Shown here piece by piece: positions 32,616 through 41,033 of a DNA stretch of 64,000 nucleotides; positions within the stretch are counted from its first letter, which is position 1; every line of letters begins with the position of its first letter. The notes beneath the pieces are model-generated. The model worked only from the letters and a program-made list of their open reading frames with translations. It was not told the origin of the DNA and ran no database searches. The stretch is from positions 310,001 through 374,000 of the forward strand of contig NZ_OX638201.1 in assembly GCF_951805225.1 (NCBI RefSeq), read 5' to 3'. The stretch is from an uncultured Flavobacterium sp. Its GTDB lineage: Bacteria > Bacteroidota > Bacteroidia > Flavobacteriales > Flavobacteriaceae. The position numbers were made by a program, and so were the translations under genes.

Positions 32616-34076
32616 ATGAGTCAAGAAATAAGAAATCTGGAGCCTAAAGCGCTATGGAATAAGTTTGCCGATTTAAACGCAGTTCCGCGTCCATCAAAGA
32701 AAGAAGAGCGTGTGATTGAGTTCATGAAAGACTTTGGAAATAGCTTAGGTTTAGAAACTTTTGAAGACGAAATTCGAAATGTAATTATCCGTAAACCTGC
32801 AACTCCGGGAATGGAAAATCGTAAAGCAATTGTAATGCAGGGACACCTTGATATGGTGCACCAAAAAAATGCAGATACTGTTTTTGATTTCGATACACAA
32901 GGAATTGATATGTATGTAGATGGTGACTGGGTTCGCGCGCGCGGTACAACGCTTGGTGCTGACAACGGACTTGGAGTAGCGACAATTATGGCTATTTTAG
33001 AAAGCAAAGATATTCCGCATCCGGCAATTGAAGCATTGTTTACAATCGATGAAGAAACTGGAATGACTGGAGCGTTGAACTTAAAAGGAGGAATTCTTCA
33101 AGGTCAGATTCTATTGAATTTAGATACAGAAGAAGATGATGAAATTGATATAGGTTGCGCTGGTGGAATCGATGTAACAGCAACAAGAACTTATCATGAA
33201 GAAGAAGTTCCGGAAGGATCAGTTGGACATATTATTACCGTAAAAGGTTTAAATGGCGGACATTCAGGAATGGATATCAATAAAGGTTTAGGAAACGCTA
33301 ACAAAATTATGAACCGTTTATTATTTGATGCTTTTGAAAACTTTGGTTTGCAAGTGGCAGAAATTAACGGTGGAAGTTTAAGAAATGCAATTCCAAGAGA
33401 AAGTGTTGCAAAAGTTATTATTTCTGAAATGTTTGATGAAGCGTATATTTTTGATATGCAGGAAATCATCAACGATATTAAAGCAGAATACAAAACAACG
33501 GAACCAAATTTATCTATCGAAATCGTGAAATGCGATTTACCTGCAAAGGTTATGGATTTAGGAGTTCAGGAAGGTATTATTCGTGCTATTTATGCTGCTC
33601 ATAACGGTGTTTACAGAATGAGCGCTGATATGGCTGATTTGGTTGAAACTTCAAATAATATTGCCAGAGTTATTGTAAAAGATGGTGAAATATCTGTTGG
33701 ATGTTTGACACGTTCTTCTGTAGAAACTTCAAAATTTGATTTGGCTAATTCTCTTCGTTCTGCTTTTGAATTAGTAGGTTGCGAAGTAGAACTTTCAGGT
33801 TCTTATCCAGGTTGGACACCAAACGTAAATTCTGAAATCTTAGATACTTTGGTTGGAATCTACGAGAAACAAAATAATGAAAAACCTAAAGTTGTTGCTT
33901 GTCACGCTGGTTTAGAATGTGGAATTTTAGGAACTAATTATCCTGATATGGATATGATTTCTTTTGGACCAACAATTCACGGAGCACATTCACCAGATGA
34001 AAGAGCAAGTATTTCATCGGCTCAAAAATATTGGAAATTTGTATTAGAAATTCTTTCGAATATTCCAGTTAAATAA
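32616..34076 (+). CDS. pepD: Aminoacyl-histidine dipeptidase (PepD)
   Basis: The 486-residue zinc peptidase of family M20 hydrolyses Xaa-His dipeptides such as carnosine. Metal motifs are visible: MQGHLDMVHQ, ADNGLGVATI and DEETGMTGALNL. Later HSGMDINKGLGNAN and the DMADLVETSNNIA segment fit the lid domain. I take the ATG at 32616 (MSQEIRN) as the start. An upstream in-frame TTG at 32592 would add eight residues but is too close to the -7 element for normal use. The protein length then equals the usual PepD. Confidence 0.93.
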   Translation: MSQEIRNLEPKALWNKFADLNAVPRPSKKEERVIEFMKDFGNSLGLETFEDEIRNVIIRKPATPGMENRKAIVMQGHLDMVHQKNADTVFDFDTQGIDMYVDGDWVRARGTTLGADNGLGVATIMAILESKDIPHPAIEALFTIDEETGMTGALNLKGGILQGQILLNLDTEEDDEIDIGCAGGIDVTATRTYHEEEVPEGSVGHIITVKGLNGGHSGMDINKGLGNANKIMNRLLFDAFENFGLQVAEINGGSLRNAIPRESVAKVIISEMFDEAYIFDMQEIINDIKAEYKTTEPNLSIEIVKCDLPAKVMDLGVQEGIIRAIYAAHNGVYRMSADMADLVETSNNIARVIVKDGEISVGCLTRSSVETSKFDLANSLRSAFELVGCEVELSGSYPGWTPNVNSEILDTLVGIYEKQNNEKPKVVACHAGLECGILGTNYPDMDMISFGPTIHGAHSPDERASISSAQKYWKFVLEILSNIPVK

Positions 34077-34081
34077 AAAAG

Positions 34082-34138
34082 TCACAGTTTTCAGTTCCAG
34101 TTTTCAGTTTCCTTTGAGACTGAAAACTGCGACTGAAT
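34082..34138. repeat. CAGTTTTCAGTT hairpin, downstream of the porin
   Basis: CAGTTTTCAGTT occurs twice (34085-34096 and 34098-34109) and then its complement in CTGAAAACTGCGACTG (34120-34135). The same words flank the other end of the porin gene at 35480. It can fold as a stem and may act as a terminator for pepD or the porin. Confidence 0.7.
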
Positions 34139-34148
34139 ACTTTTTTTT

Positions 34149-35423
34149 CTAATATATCCACTGAATTCTAAATTGGAGACTATTAGTCACGCCTGTAATC
34201 CCGTCTTTTTCAAGATTACCAATTCCGTAAACCATTCCTGCTTTCCAGTATTGAGTTGCCCACCAATTTAGCCCTAAATCATAGCGATTGTTAACTCCGC
34301 CGTGAATTTCTTTAGTTTCAAGATCATTTGCGCCAACACGTGCAAATATTTCCCAGGCACCGTATTTTCCTGTTGGTTTAATTCTTCTTGCGTAAGCTGC
34401 TTTTTGATCATAAGGACGCTGTTCACCGCTTAAAACATAACTTCCGGTTACATAATATCCGCTAAATTGTTCTGTACCAAAATCAGTTGTTGCAGTCCAG
34501 TTGTGAACATATTCCATTAAGACCGAAAAATTATCCAGACTCCACAATTGTTCCATACTTAAATTCCATTGGTGTTTGGCATTCATGTTACCTGTATCAA
34601 CATAATTAGATGATATATTCGATTCGTTTTTACCTTTTAATCGAATTACGCCGTCTTGTGCTTCTACATAACGTGCACCAATAGCCACGTGCATAAATTC
34701 TTTGCCATCATTTTGCCATTTTGGTAATCCGGTAATTCTCGCCGTAAAAGTATTACTCGTGCCTTCAAAACTTTTGTCGCTTGCGGGCCAGTTTTTAAAG
34801 ACACCTCCAGAAATAGTTAATCTATTATCGAGAAGGTAATGACGATAAATCAATCCAATATTCCGACTATTAAAAAAGGGGCTTAAAAGTCTTTCAAAGT
34901 GAGGTAAATTGGCAGCGTCACCAACCATTTCATAAATAAAAGTTTCTTTGAGTTTTCCAACGTTTAGTTCGCTGTTTTTCGATAATGGAATTACAATTTT
35001 AAAATCAGTAATACCAAAGTTATTTGCGTCATCAGGTCGGTCTAAACCTTTATATTCAACGCTTATTAAGTATTTCCAGGGATTTTTAAAATTGATTTTT
35101 CCGCTAACCATAACTCTGGCGCTTCTGATATCAAATCGGCTTTCTTGTGAACCAACCTGATTTTTACTGTCTTGATTTTGAAAATTTGCGTTGTAATCTA
35201 AAATAGGAGCGAAGCCTAGTTTTGCCGAAAACCATTTATTATGAGTTCTTGACCATTTCATTCCTTTGTTTGTAGCATCAGGAATAAGATAATTTTTAGT
35301 AGAATCTGCTAAGACTTGAGTTTGAGAATCGTCTACTAAATCAGTATGTTGTGAGAAGCTTTTGCCGCTTAAAAAGAATAAAAACGACAAAAGTGTAATT
35401 TTTAAAATGTAATTCTTCTTCAT
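34149..35423 (-). CDS. OprP/OprO-like outer-membrane porin
   Basis: The protein has a signal peptide (KITLLSFLFFLSGKSFSQ, ending near residue 25) and a beta-barrel body resembling the phosphate-selective porins O and P. Typical parts are LGFAPILDYNANFQNQDS, FDIRSARVMVSGKINFKNPW and the last strand QFRIQWIY ending in an aromatic residue. It should let phosphate or pyrophosphate through the outer membrane. I start at the ATG at 35423 (MKKNYIL), because the upstream in-frame codons 35465-35424 would put 14 polar residues before the signal peptide. CAGTTTTCAG repeats flank both ends. Confidence 0.85.
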   Translation of the reverse strand: MKKNYILKITLLSFLFFLSGKSFSQHTDLVDDSQTQVLADSTKNYLIPDATNKGMKWSRTHNKWFSAKLGFAPILDYNANFQNQDSKNQVGSQESRFDIRSARVMVSGKINFKNPWKYLISVEYKGLDRPDDANNFGITDFKIVIPLSKNSELNVGKLKETFIYEMVGDAANLPHFERLLSPFFNSRNIGLIYRHYLLDNRLTISGGVFKNWPASDKSFEGTSNTFTARITGLPKWQNDGKEFMHVAIGARYVEAQDGVIRLKGKNESNISSNYVDTGNMNAKHQWNLSMEQLWSLDNFSVLMEYVHNWTATTDFGTEQFSGYYVTGSYVLSGEQRPYDQKAAYARRIKPTGKYGAWEIFARVGANDLETKEIHGGVNNRYDLGLNWWATQYWKAGMVYGIGNLEKDGITGVTNSLQFRIQWIY

Positions 35424-35463
35424 TGCTTCTAATTTTAAATTATCGATATATCTAAAATTCTGC

Positions 35464-35531
35464 ACTGAGAATTGAGTCTCAGTTTTCAGTTTCAGTATTC
35501 ATTACAAATACTGAAAACTGCGACTGGAAAC
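35464..35531. repeat. CAGTTTTCAGTT hairpin, upstream of the porin
   Basis: CAGTTTTCAGTTTC (35480-35493) and CTGAAAACTGCGACTG (35511-35526) repeat the words of 34085-34135, with 16 identical bases in the second block. They form a stem in the space between the porin gene and the small gene at 35542. Confidence 0.7.
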
Positions 35532-35541
35532 TTAAAAAAAA

Positions 35542-35652
35542 TTAGTCTCGTTTAGGAGAATTTTTCTTTTCCCTTTTTTCTTCTTTCTTTTCTTTAGCCG
35601 TTTTTAACGGTTCTTTTTTTGCTGTTTTTTTAGCATCCTGACTCTTTGCCAT
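35542..35652 (-). CDS. Small lysine-rich basic protein (36 residues)
   Basis: An ATG at 35652 opens a 36-codon frame ending in TAA. The product starts MAKSQDAKKTAKKEP and ends EKREKKNSPKRD; about 40% of residues are Lys or Arg and there are no hydrophobic stretches. It would be intrinsically disordered and is a possible nucleic-acid-binding peptide. It lies 64 bp downstream of the DUF389 gene stop, in the same direction, with a spaced leader. Coding is likely because the frame is free of stops in a lysine-rich composition and the start follows a plausible leader. I do not know the family. Confidence 0.6.
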   Translation of the reverse strand: MAKSQDAKKTAKKEPLKTAKEKKEEKREKKNSPKRD

Positions 35653-35716
35653 AATATTTTGATTTAGATAATTAACTTATTATTAAGTAAATATAAGCTC
35701 TATTTTTGGGTTTATA

Positions 35717-37027
35717 TTAATTATTTTGCTGATATACTTCAATTGAGTCTTTCGCAAGTCTTTCTTTAAGCCATAATTTCATTTTTTGCTGAGTTTGTAA
35801 ATCCATACTTTTTTTGCTTTGATACAGAATTACTGGAATTACTTTAGGTTTATTCGCATCGTTTTCGATTGTATAATTGCCAATTGCAAGAGAAGTTATA
35901 GTTGGAAATAATATTTTAGCTTCGGCACTAATTTGATTTGTATTGAATTGATATTGTGATAACTCAGTTCGGAGATTATTGATGAGAATGTCTTTTTGAT
36001 CAACAACACTTTGATTGCTATTGATTTGATTCATCATATCTTTTCTTAAGTTAATTGTGTCTTGTCTAATAATCAATTTTGTATTTGGTAAATCATAATT
36101 GACTAGTTTTTTATTAAGATCAGCAATTTCGATGTCACTAAATTTTTTTGCTAAAAAAGCCAATTCGATTCTTTTTGGATCTGTATTGTATCTTATTTTT
36201 TTATAAATAATAGGATAATCATTGTCAAGAAATTCTTTTTGGATAAAAACTTCTGTTCTGGAATTATAGCTTTTTTGAATGTATAATTGGTATGCAAAAT
36301 AAATACTGGGAATTATCAAAAGTAAAATCATAATGGTAATGCCATATTTTACACGCTTTTGATGTTTTAGATTTAGTTGTTTTGTAATTGGATAATTCAG
36401 ATATTTTACGATAACAAAAGTGGCAATACAAATAAATACACAATTGATTGTATAAAGATATAATGCGCCAAAAAAATAAAGATAATTACCTAAAGCCAAA
36501 CCATAACCGGCGGTACAAAGCGGAGGCATTAATGCGGTTGCAATGGCAACACCAGGAATTGGATTTCCTTTTTCGACACGAGTTACAGCAATTACACCTA
36601 CTAAACCGCCCAAAAAGGCAATTAAAATATCATAAATATTGGGAGAAGTTCTGGCTAATAACTCAGATTGTGCTTCTTTAAAAGGACTTATATAAAAATA
36701 GATCGCCGACGTTGTTAAACTAACAACTGTCGCGATCAATAAATTTTTGACTGATTTTTTGACAAGTTCAAAATCATACATTCCTAAACCAAAACCAGCG
36801 CCAACAATTGGCCCCATTAATGGTGAAATTAACATAGCGCCAATAATCACTGCCGTAGAATTTACATTTAATCCTACTGATGCAATAATAATTGCGCAAG
36901 CTAAAATCCAAATGTTAGAACCTCTAAAAGATACAGCACTTGTAATATTTTCAATTACTAGTTTTTTATTTTCTTCGCCTTTATGAAGATCAATAAAGTT
37001 TAGGATTTTTTGTGTAATATCAGTCAT
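35717..37027 (-). CDS. DUF389 family membrane protein
   Basis: The 436-residue protein has six membrane segments (about 35-245), including the typical GLNVNSTAVIIGAMLISPLM and GVAIATALMPPLCTAGYGLA motifs of the DUF389 (TIGR00271/TIGR00341) family. A C-terminal soluble domain (about 265-436) is predicted in the periplasm or cytoplasm. The family's function is not established; transport is usually assumed. It precedes the small basic gene at 35652. Confidence 0.9.
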   Translation of the reverse strand: MTDITQKILNFIDLHKGEENKKLVIENITSAVSFRGSNIWILACAIIIASVGLNVNSTAVIIGAMLISPLMGPIVGAGFGLGMYDFELVKKSVKNLLIATVVSLTTSAIYFYISPFKEAQSELLARTSPNIYDILIAFLGGLVGVIAVTRVEKGNPIPGVAIATALMPPLCTAGYGLALGNYLYFFGALYLYTINCVFICIATFVIVKYLNYPITKQLNLKHQKRVKYGITIMILLLIIPSIYFAYQLYIQKSYNSRTEVFIQKEFLDNDYPIIYKKIRYNTDPKRIELAFLAKKFSDIEIADLNKKLVNYDLPNTKLIIRQDTINLRKDMMNQINSNQSVVDQKDILINNLRTELSQYQFNTNQISAEAKILFPTITSLAIGNYTIENDANKPKVIPVILYQSKKSMDLQTQQKMKLWLKERLAKDSIEVYQQNN

Positions 37028-37180
37028 TGTAAGCTTTGTAATTATATTCGGAATCTAAAATTTGATAGAAGTAAGGGAATCTAATTTAGTCAAAAAAAAC
37101 GTGAAAGCCTACATTTATTAAGCTAAGTGTTAAAATGTAATAAAGTGAGATGTTTTTATTATTTCGAAAAAGGCATAAAA

Positions 37181-37209
37181 AAATCCTCAATTTTAAAGAT
37201 TGAGGATTT
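37181..37209. terminator. Bidirectional terminator
   Basis: AAATCCTCAAT (37181-37191) pairs with ATTGAGGATTT (37199-37209). A-run and T-run flank the stem. It lies downstream of the carboxypeptidase-regulatory-like gene (minus strand), 26 bp past its stop. Confidence 0.75.
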
Positions 37210-37234
37210 GTATATTTTGATTTAAAAGTAAAGT

Positions 37235-38008
37235 TTAATTCCTTTTCAAGACTTTATATTGTTCGTAACAACCACTAATTGCATCCATAATTTGTAAATC
37301 ATTTGCTGATTGAATAAAAGAATCAGAATAATTACAACGCTGTAAAATTTCAGGGATTTCATCTTTGCTAATACCTAAAAGTACAGAAATGGTTTCGCGA
37401 TCATACTTTGATTCTAATAAATTTCGAATCGTATCATCTTTCTTCATATCCTTTAATTTCCTGAGTTCTTTTCCATTTTTTCCGAAGAAACCATAAAGTA
37501 CATCGGCAGGATTAAAGATAGATCCTAATACTTTTCCAAATGCATTTGGAGAATATTCACCCGCTTCATAACCTTGTGTAAGACCAGAAATACTATAACG
37601 ATAGTTTTCTTTTGTTGGAATCAATTTTGAATCGACTTCAAGATATCCTGTTAGATTAAAAGGAGCAATTACAACTTCTTCAAGTGCGATTGCTTTTTCA
37701 GTAAGCTGAATTCGCGTTACTTTATTTTTTATCCAGTCATTCGTAACTCTAATTCTTAGAGATTGAAATCCAAGTATAGAAAAATGAATAGTATCATTTG
37801 GTTGTACATCAATTTCAAAATATCCTTTAGCATCAGACATAGCACCCCGCACTTTGTTAGTGTTGATGATATTTACGTTGGCAAGAGGTTGTTTACTATT
37901 ATCGTTAATGATGTAGCCGGACACTCTTTGCGGAACTGTAGATTCTGTGTCTTGCGCAAAACCAACGGCTGATAGTAGTGTGAAAAAGAAAACTGCGAAA
38001 TATTTCAT
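37235..38008 (-). CDS. Exported carboxypeptidase-regulatory-like domain protein
   Basis: The 257-residue protein has a signal peptide (to about GFAQ, residue 19). A CarboxypepD_reg-like beta domain follows at about 28-112: VSGYIINDNSKQPLANVNII, then GAMSDAKGYFEIDVQPNDTI, and VTRIQLTEKAIALEEVVIAP. This resembles the plug-proximal domain of SusC proteins, but there is no barrel. The C-terminal 140 residues are helical and unassigned. It is likely periplasmic or bound to the outer membrane. Confidence 0.85.
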   Translation of the reverse strand: MKYFAVFFFTLLSAVGFAQDTESTVPQRVSGYIINDNSKQPLANVNIINTNKVRGAMSDAKGYFEIDVQPNDTIHFSILGFQSLRIRVTNDWIKNKVTRIQLTEKAIALEEVVIAPFNLTGYLEVDSKLIPTKENYRYSISGLTQGYEAGEYSPNAFGKVLGSIFNPADVLYGFFGKNGKELRKLKDMKKDDTIRNLLESKYDRETISVLLGISKDEIPEILQRCNYSDSFIQSANDLQIMDAISGCYEQYKVLKRN

Positions 38009-38186
38009 ATCCTGATTTAAAGCACTAAAAGTAGTAAATCAGGATTAAATATTTTGCAGTCTTCGAATATAATTATCAGAAAATTAACAAAGGTTGTGGC
38101 GTTACTTTTAGTATTTCGATAAAAGGGATAAGGAAGATTAAAATACAAAACTCATTTATAGAGCGTAAGATTCTTAATGTAAAAAA

Positions 38187-38224
38187 AAATCCCAAATTCC
38201 AATTATGTCTGGAATTTGGGATTT
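38187..38224. terminator. Terminator downstream of the DEAD-box gene
   Basis: AAATCCCAAATTCC (38187-38200) pairs perfectly with GGAATTTGGGATTT (38211-38224). It lies 22 bp past the helicase stop codon on the minus strand. Confidence 0.85.
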
Positions 38225-38246
38225 TGTATTTTAAGATATTAAAGAA

Positions 38247-40166
38247 TTAATCTCTTCTTGGTCTTCTTGGTCTTGGTGAATCACCAAAGCTTTCAGAACG
38301 TCTTGGAGCTCTGTCTGAACTTCCTTCGCTTCTTGGAGCTGAACTTCTAAAACCACCTTCTCTTTTTGGAGCAGATGAATTTCTGTCGCTTCTGAAACCA
38401 CCTTCTCTAGGAGCAGAGTTTCTGTCGCTTCTGAATCCGCCACCACCAGAACCTTCACGTCTTGGACCGAAACTTCCTCCGCCTTCACGTCTTGGACCTC
38501 CAGAAGAACGTCCGCCACCGCTACGACCATTATGGTCACGTCTTCCGCCACCATCATTTTTAGAAATTTCAACATTAATACGACGTCCTTCTAATTGTAC
38601 GTTGTTTAATACTTCCATTACTTTATCAGTATGCTCAGGATCAGTGTTAAAGAAAGAGAAACCTTCTTTTACATCTACTTTGAAAACGTCATCACGACCT
38701 AAGTCTAATGTTTCTTTCAAGTAATCTTTAAGTGTCATCCAATCGAAGTTGTCTCTTGAACCGATGTTTACAAAATAACGAACTGCTCCGTTATTATTGA
38801 ATTCTCTTGGCTCAGAATCAGTTCTTTCACGTCTTTCAGAAGATTGATTAGAGATATCTCTGTTCTTTTTGTAGTAAGCAATAAAACGGTTAAATTCTAC
38901 TGAAACCATTTTCTTGATCAACTCTTCTTTAGATAAACCTTCAAGAACATTGTTGATAGCTGGTAAATAGTTGTCAATTTCGTGATCAACTTCAGTATCT
39001 TTAATTTTGTTTGCTAAGTGCAACAATTGAATTTCGCAGATTTCGATTCCAGAAGGAATAGATTTTTCTTCGAATTTTTGTTTGATGATTCTTTCGATAG
39101 AAGAAATTTTACGCAACTCACTTTTTGTAACAATTACAATAGAAGTTCCTAATTTTCCAGCTCTACCAGTACGTCCAGAACGGTGATTGTAAGTTTCAAT
39201 TTCGTCAGGAAGTTGGTAATTTACTACGTGAGTAATATTATCAACGTCAATACCACGTGCAGCAACGTCAGTAGCAACAAGCATCTGAATTTGTCTTCCA
39301 CGGAAAGATTTCATTACACCATCACGTTGCGCCTGAGATAAATCTCCGTGCAATGCAGCAGCGCTGTATCCATCTTCAATTAATTTTTCAGCTACAGCTT
39401 GTGTATCTCTTTTAGTACGACAGAAAACCACAGAGAAAATATCTGGATTAGCATCGGCTAAACGTTTCAAAGCTTCGTAACGATCACGTGCATTTACTAA
39501 GTAAAATTCGTGAGAAACTGTTGCAGAACCTGAGTTTTTAGCTCCAACAGTAATTTCAACTGGTTCGCTCATGAATTGTTTTGCAATTCTGGCAACCTCT
39601 TGTGGCATAGTTGCAGAGAACAACCATGTACTTTTTTGATCTGGAGTATCTGATAAAATAGATACGATGTCTTCATAGAATCCCATGTTCAACATCTCAT
39701 CAGCTTCATCAAGAATACAGTAATCTATATTTTTAATGTTAACCAAACCTCTGTTGATCATGTCTTGCATTCTCCCCGGAGTTGCCACAATAATTTGTGC
39801 ACCTCTTTTAATTTCTCTGGCTTGCTCTGTAATACTAGCCCCGCCGTAAACTGCTACCACATTAATACCTTTTTCGTATTTTGAGTAGTTTTTAAGTTCG
39901 TTGGTAATCTGTAAACAAAGTTCTCGTGTTGGCGATAAAACTAATGCTTGTGTGTTTCTATTGTCAGCATCAATTTTTTGAATTAGCGGAAAACCGAAAG
40001 CTGCCGTTTTCCCTGTCCCTGTCTGAGCCAACGCAACCATATCTGTGTCTTTTTCCAATAATAGGGGAATCGCCTTTTCCTGTACCTCTGACGGATTTTC
40101 AAATCCTAGATCTAAAATCGCCTTCAGTAACGATTCATTCAATCCTAATTGTTCAAATTTATTCAT
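38247..40166 (-). CDS. deaD: DEAD-box RNA helicase
   Basis: The protein has all helicase motifs: AQTGTGKT (motif I), PTRELCLQ (Ia), DEAD (II), SAT (III) and HRSGRTGRAG (VI). A DbpA-type RNA-binding domain (RYFVNIGSRDNFDWMTLKDY onward) follows, then a low-complexity Gly/Arg/Ser-rich tail with GGFRSDRNS repeats, usual in bacterial DEAD proteins of ribosome biogenesis or cold adaptation. I place the start at 40166 (MNKFEQLG): the minus-strand -7 element at 40188-40195 would put the transcript start near 40181, downstream of the earlier in-frame ATG at 40190. Confidence 0.93.
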   Translation of the reverse strand: MNKFEQLGLNESLLKAILDLGFENPSEVQEKAIPLLLEKDTDMVALAQTGTGKTAAFGFPLIQKIDADNRNTQALVLSPTRELCLQITNELKNYSKYEKGINVVAVYGGASITEQAREIKRGAQIIVATPGRMQDMINRGLVNIKNIDYCILDEADEMLNMGFYEDIVSILSDTPDQKSTWLFSATMPQEVARIAKQFMSEPVEITVGAKNSGSATVSHEFYLVNARDRYEALKRLADANPDIFSVVFCRTKRDTQAVAEKLIEDGYSAAALHGDLSQAQRDGVMKSFRGRQIQMLVATDVAARGIDVDNITHVVNYQLPDEIETYNHRSGRTGRAGKLGTSIVIVTKSELRKISSIERIIKQKFEEKSIPSGIEICEIQLLHLANKIKDTEVDHEIDNYLPAINNVLEGLSKEELIKKMVSVEFNRFIAYYKKNRDISNQSSERRERTDSEPREFNNNGAVRYFVNIGSRDNFDWMTLKDYLKETLDLGRDDVFKVDVKEGFSFFNTDPEHTDKVMEVLNNVQLEGRRINVEISKNDGGGRRDHNGRSGGGRSSGGPRREGGGSFGPRREGSGGGGFRSDRNSAPREGGFRSDRNSSAPKREGGFRSSAPRSEGSSDRAPRRSESFGDSPRPRRPRRD

Positions 40167-40187
40167 ATGTGTTTTTAAAATAGGGTG

Positions 40188-40195
40188 CAAAATTA
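40188..40195 (-). promoter_or_regulatory. -7 element of the DEAD-box gene
   Basis: The minus strand reads TAATTTTG, an exact -7 match. It overlaps the in-frame ATG at 40190 and so argues for translation starting at 40166. Confidence 0.5.
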
Positions 40196-40370
40196 CTGTT
40201 AATTATTCAGATAAACTAATGCTATTTTAAGAATTATGTATTTGTTATGATTTGATTATCAAAAAGTTATGTTTATTGTAAAATGATTTTTACAAGATAT
40301 TAGAGAAATTTCCCAAAAAAAACGTCGCGAAATATAAAATTCCGACTCTAAAATGTTGTATTTTAAACAA

Positions 40371-40949
40371 TTATTTTGTGGAGTTCAGAAAATCAATTAG
40401 TTGCTGAGTTGCTTTTCCGCGGTGACCAATTTTATTTTTGATTTCCAAAGGTAATTCGGCAAAAGTTTCAGTATAATTTTCCGGTTGAAAAATTGGATCA
40501 TACCCAAAACCTTGATTTCCTGTTTTTTCCAAAGTAATATTTCCTTTAACGATTCCGGTAAATAAATGTTGTTCTCCTTTTATATTTAATGTAATAACGG
40601 TCTTGAACTGTGCACTGCGATCTGATTTATCTTTTAAAGCATCCAGAAGTTTATTCATATTATCATCAGCATTGCGTTGTTTACCTGCATATCTGGCCGA
40701 ATATACGCCTGGTTCTCCATTCAAAGCCGTAACTTCCAAACCTGAATCATCAGCAAAACAATCATAACCATATTTTTCAGTTACATAATTGGCTTTCAAA
40801 ATCGCATTTCCTTCAATAGTATCTGCAGTTTCTTCAATTTCTTCAAAACAGCCAATATCTTCAAGACTTAATAACTGTATAGATCCGTTTAGAATACTTT
40901 GAATTTCTTTGATTTTATTTTGATTGTTTGATGCGAAAACGAGTTTCAT
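40371..40949 (-). CDS. rdgB: Non-canonical purine NTP pyrophosphatase (RdgB/HAM1)
   Basis: The enzyme hydrolyses ITP, dITP and XTP to the monophosphates, keeping deaminated purines out of nucleic acids. The start MKLVFASNNQNKIKEI is the family's N-terminal motif, and the ADDSGLEVTALNGEPGVYSA segment with the catalytic acidic residues follows. SGRGATQQ-type closing motifs are represented by GHRGKATQQLIDFL. I start at the ATG at 40949; an upstream in-frame ATG at 40985 falls on the -7 element (40985-40992). Confidence 0.95.
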   Translation of the reverse strand: MKLVFASNNQNKIKEIQSILNGSIQLLSLEDIGCFEEIEETADTIEGNAILKANYVTEKYGYDCFADDSGLEVTALNGEPGVYSARYAGKQRNADDNMNKLLDALKDKSDRSAQFKTVITLNIKGEQHLFTGIVKGNITLEKTGNQGFGYDPIFQPENYTETFAELPLEIKNKIGHRGKATQQLIDFLNSTK

Positions 40950-40984
40950 AATATTGAATTTAAAGGTACGACTTTTTTGAAACA

Positions 40985-41007
40985 CAAATTTAGAATTCTT
41001 ATATTTG
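40985..41007. promoter_or_regulatory. Back-to-back promoters of rdgB and the ABC gene
   Basis: A minus-strand TAAATTTG (40985-40992) serves rdgB and a plus-strand TATATTTG (41000-41007) serves the ABC exporter gene at 41034. Both match the -7 consensus exactly and are only 7 bp apart, so the two polymerases would compete. Confidence 0.55.
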
Positions 41008-41033
41008 ATAGTTGCCCAAAAATTAAAAAATAA

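Noticed and set aside
38231..38575. Second reading frame of 114 codons inside the helicase tail
   Set aside because: It is a low-complexity out-of-frame reading of the Gly/Arg/Ser repeats in the DEAD-box gene, caused by the repeated GGNNNN composition.
40166..40190. Earlier ATG of the DEAD-box gene as start
   Set aside because: The ATG at 40190 overlaps the -7 element, and the conserved N-terminus MNKFEQLG begins at 40166.
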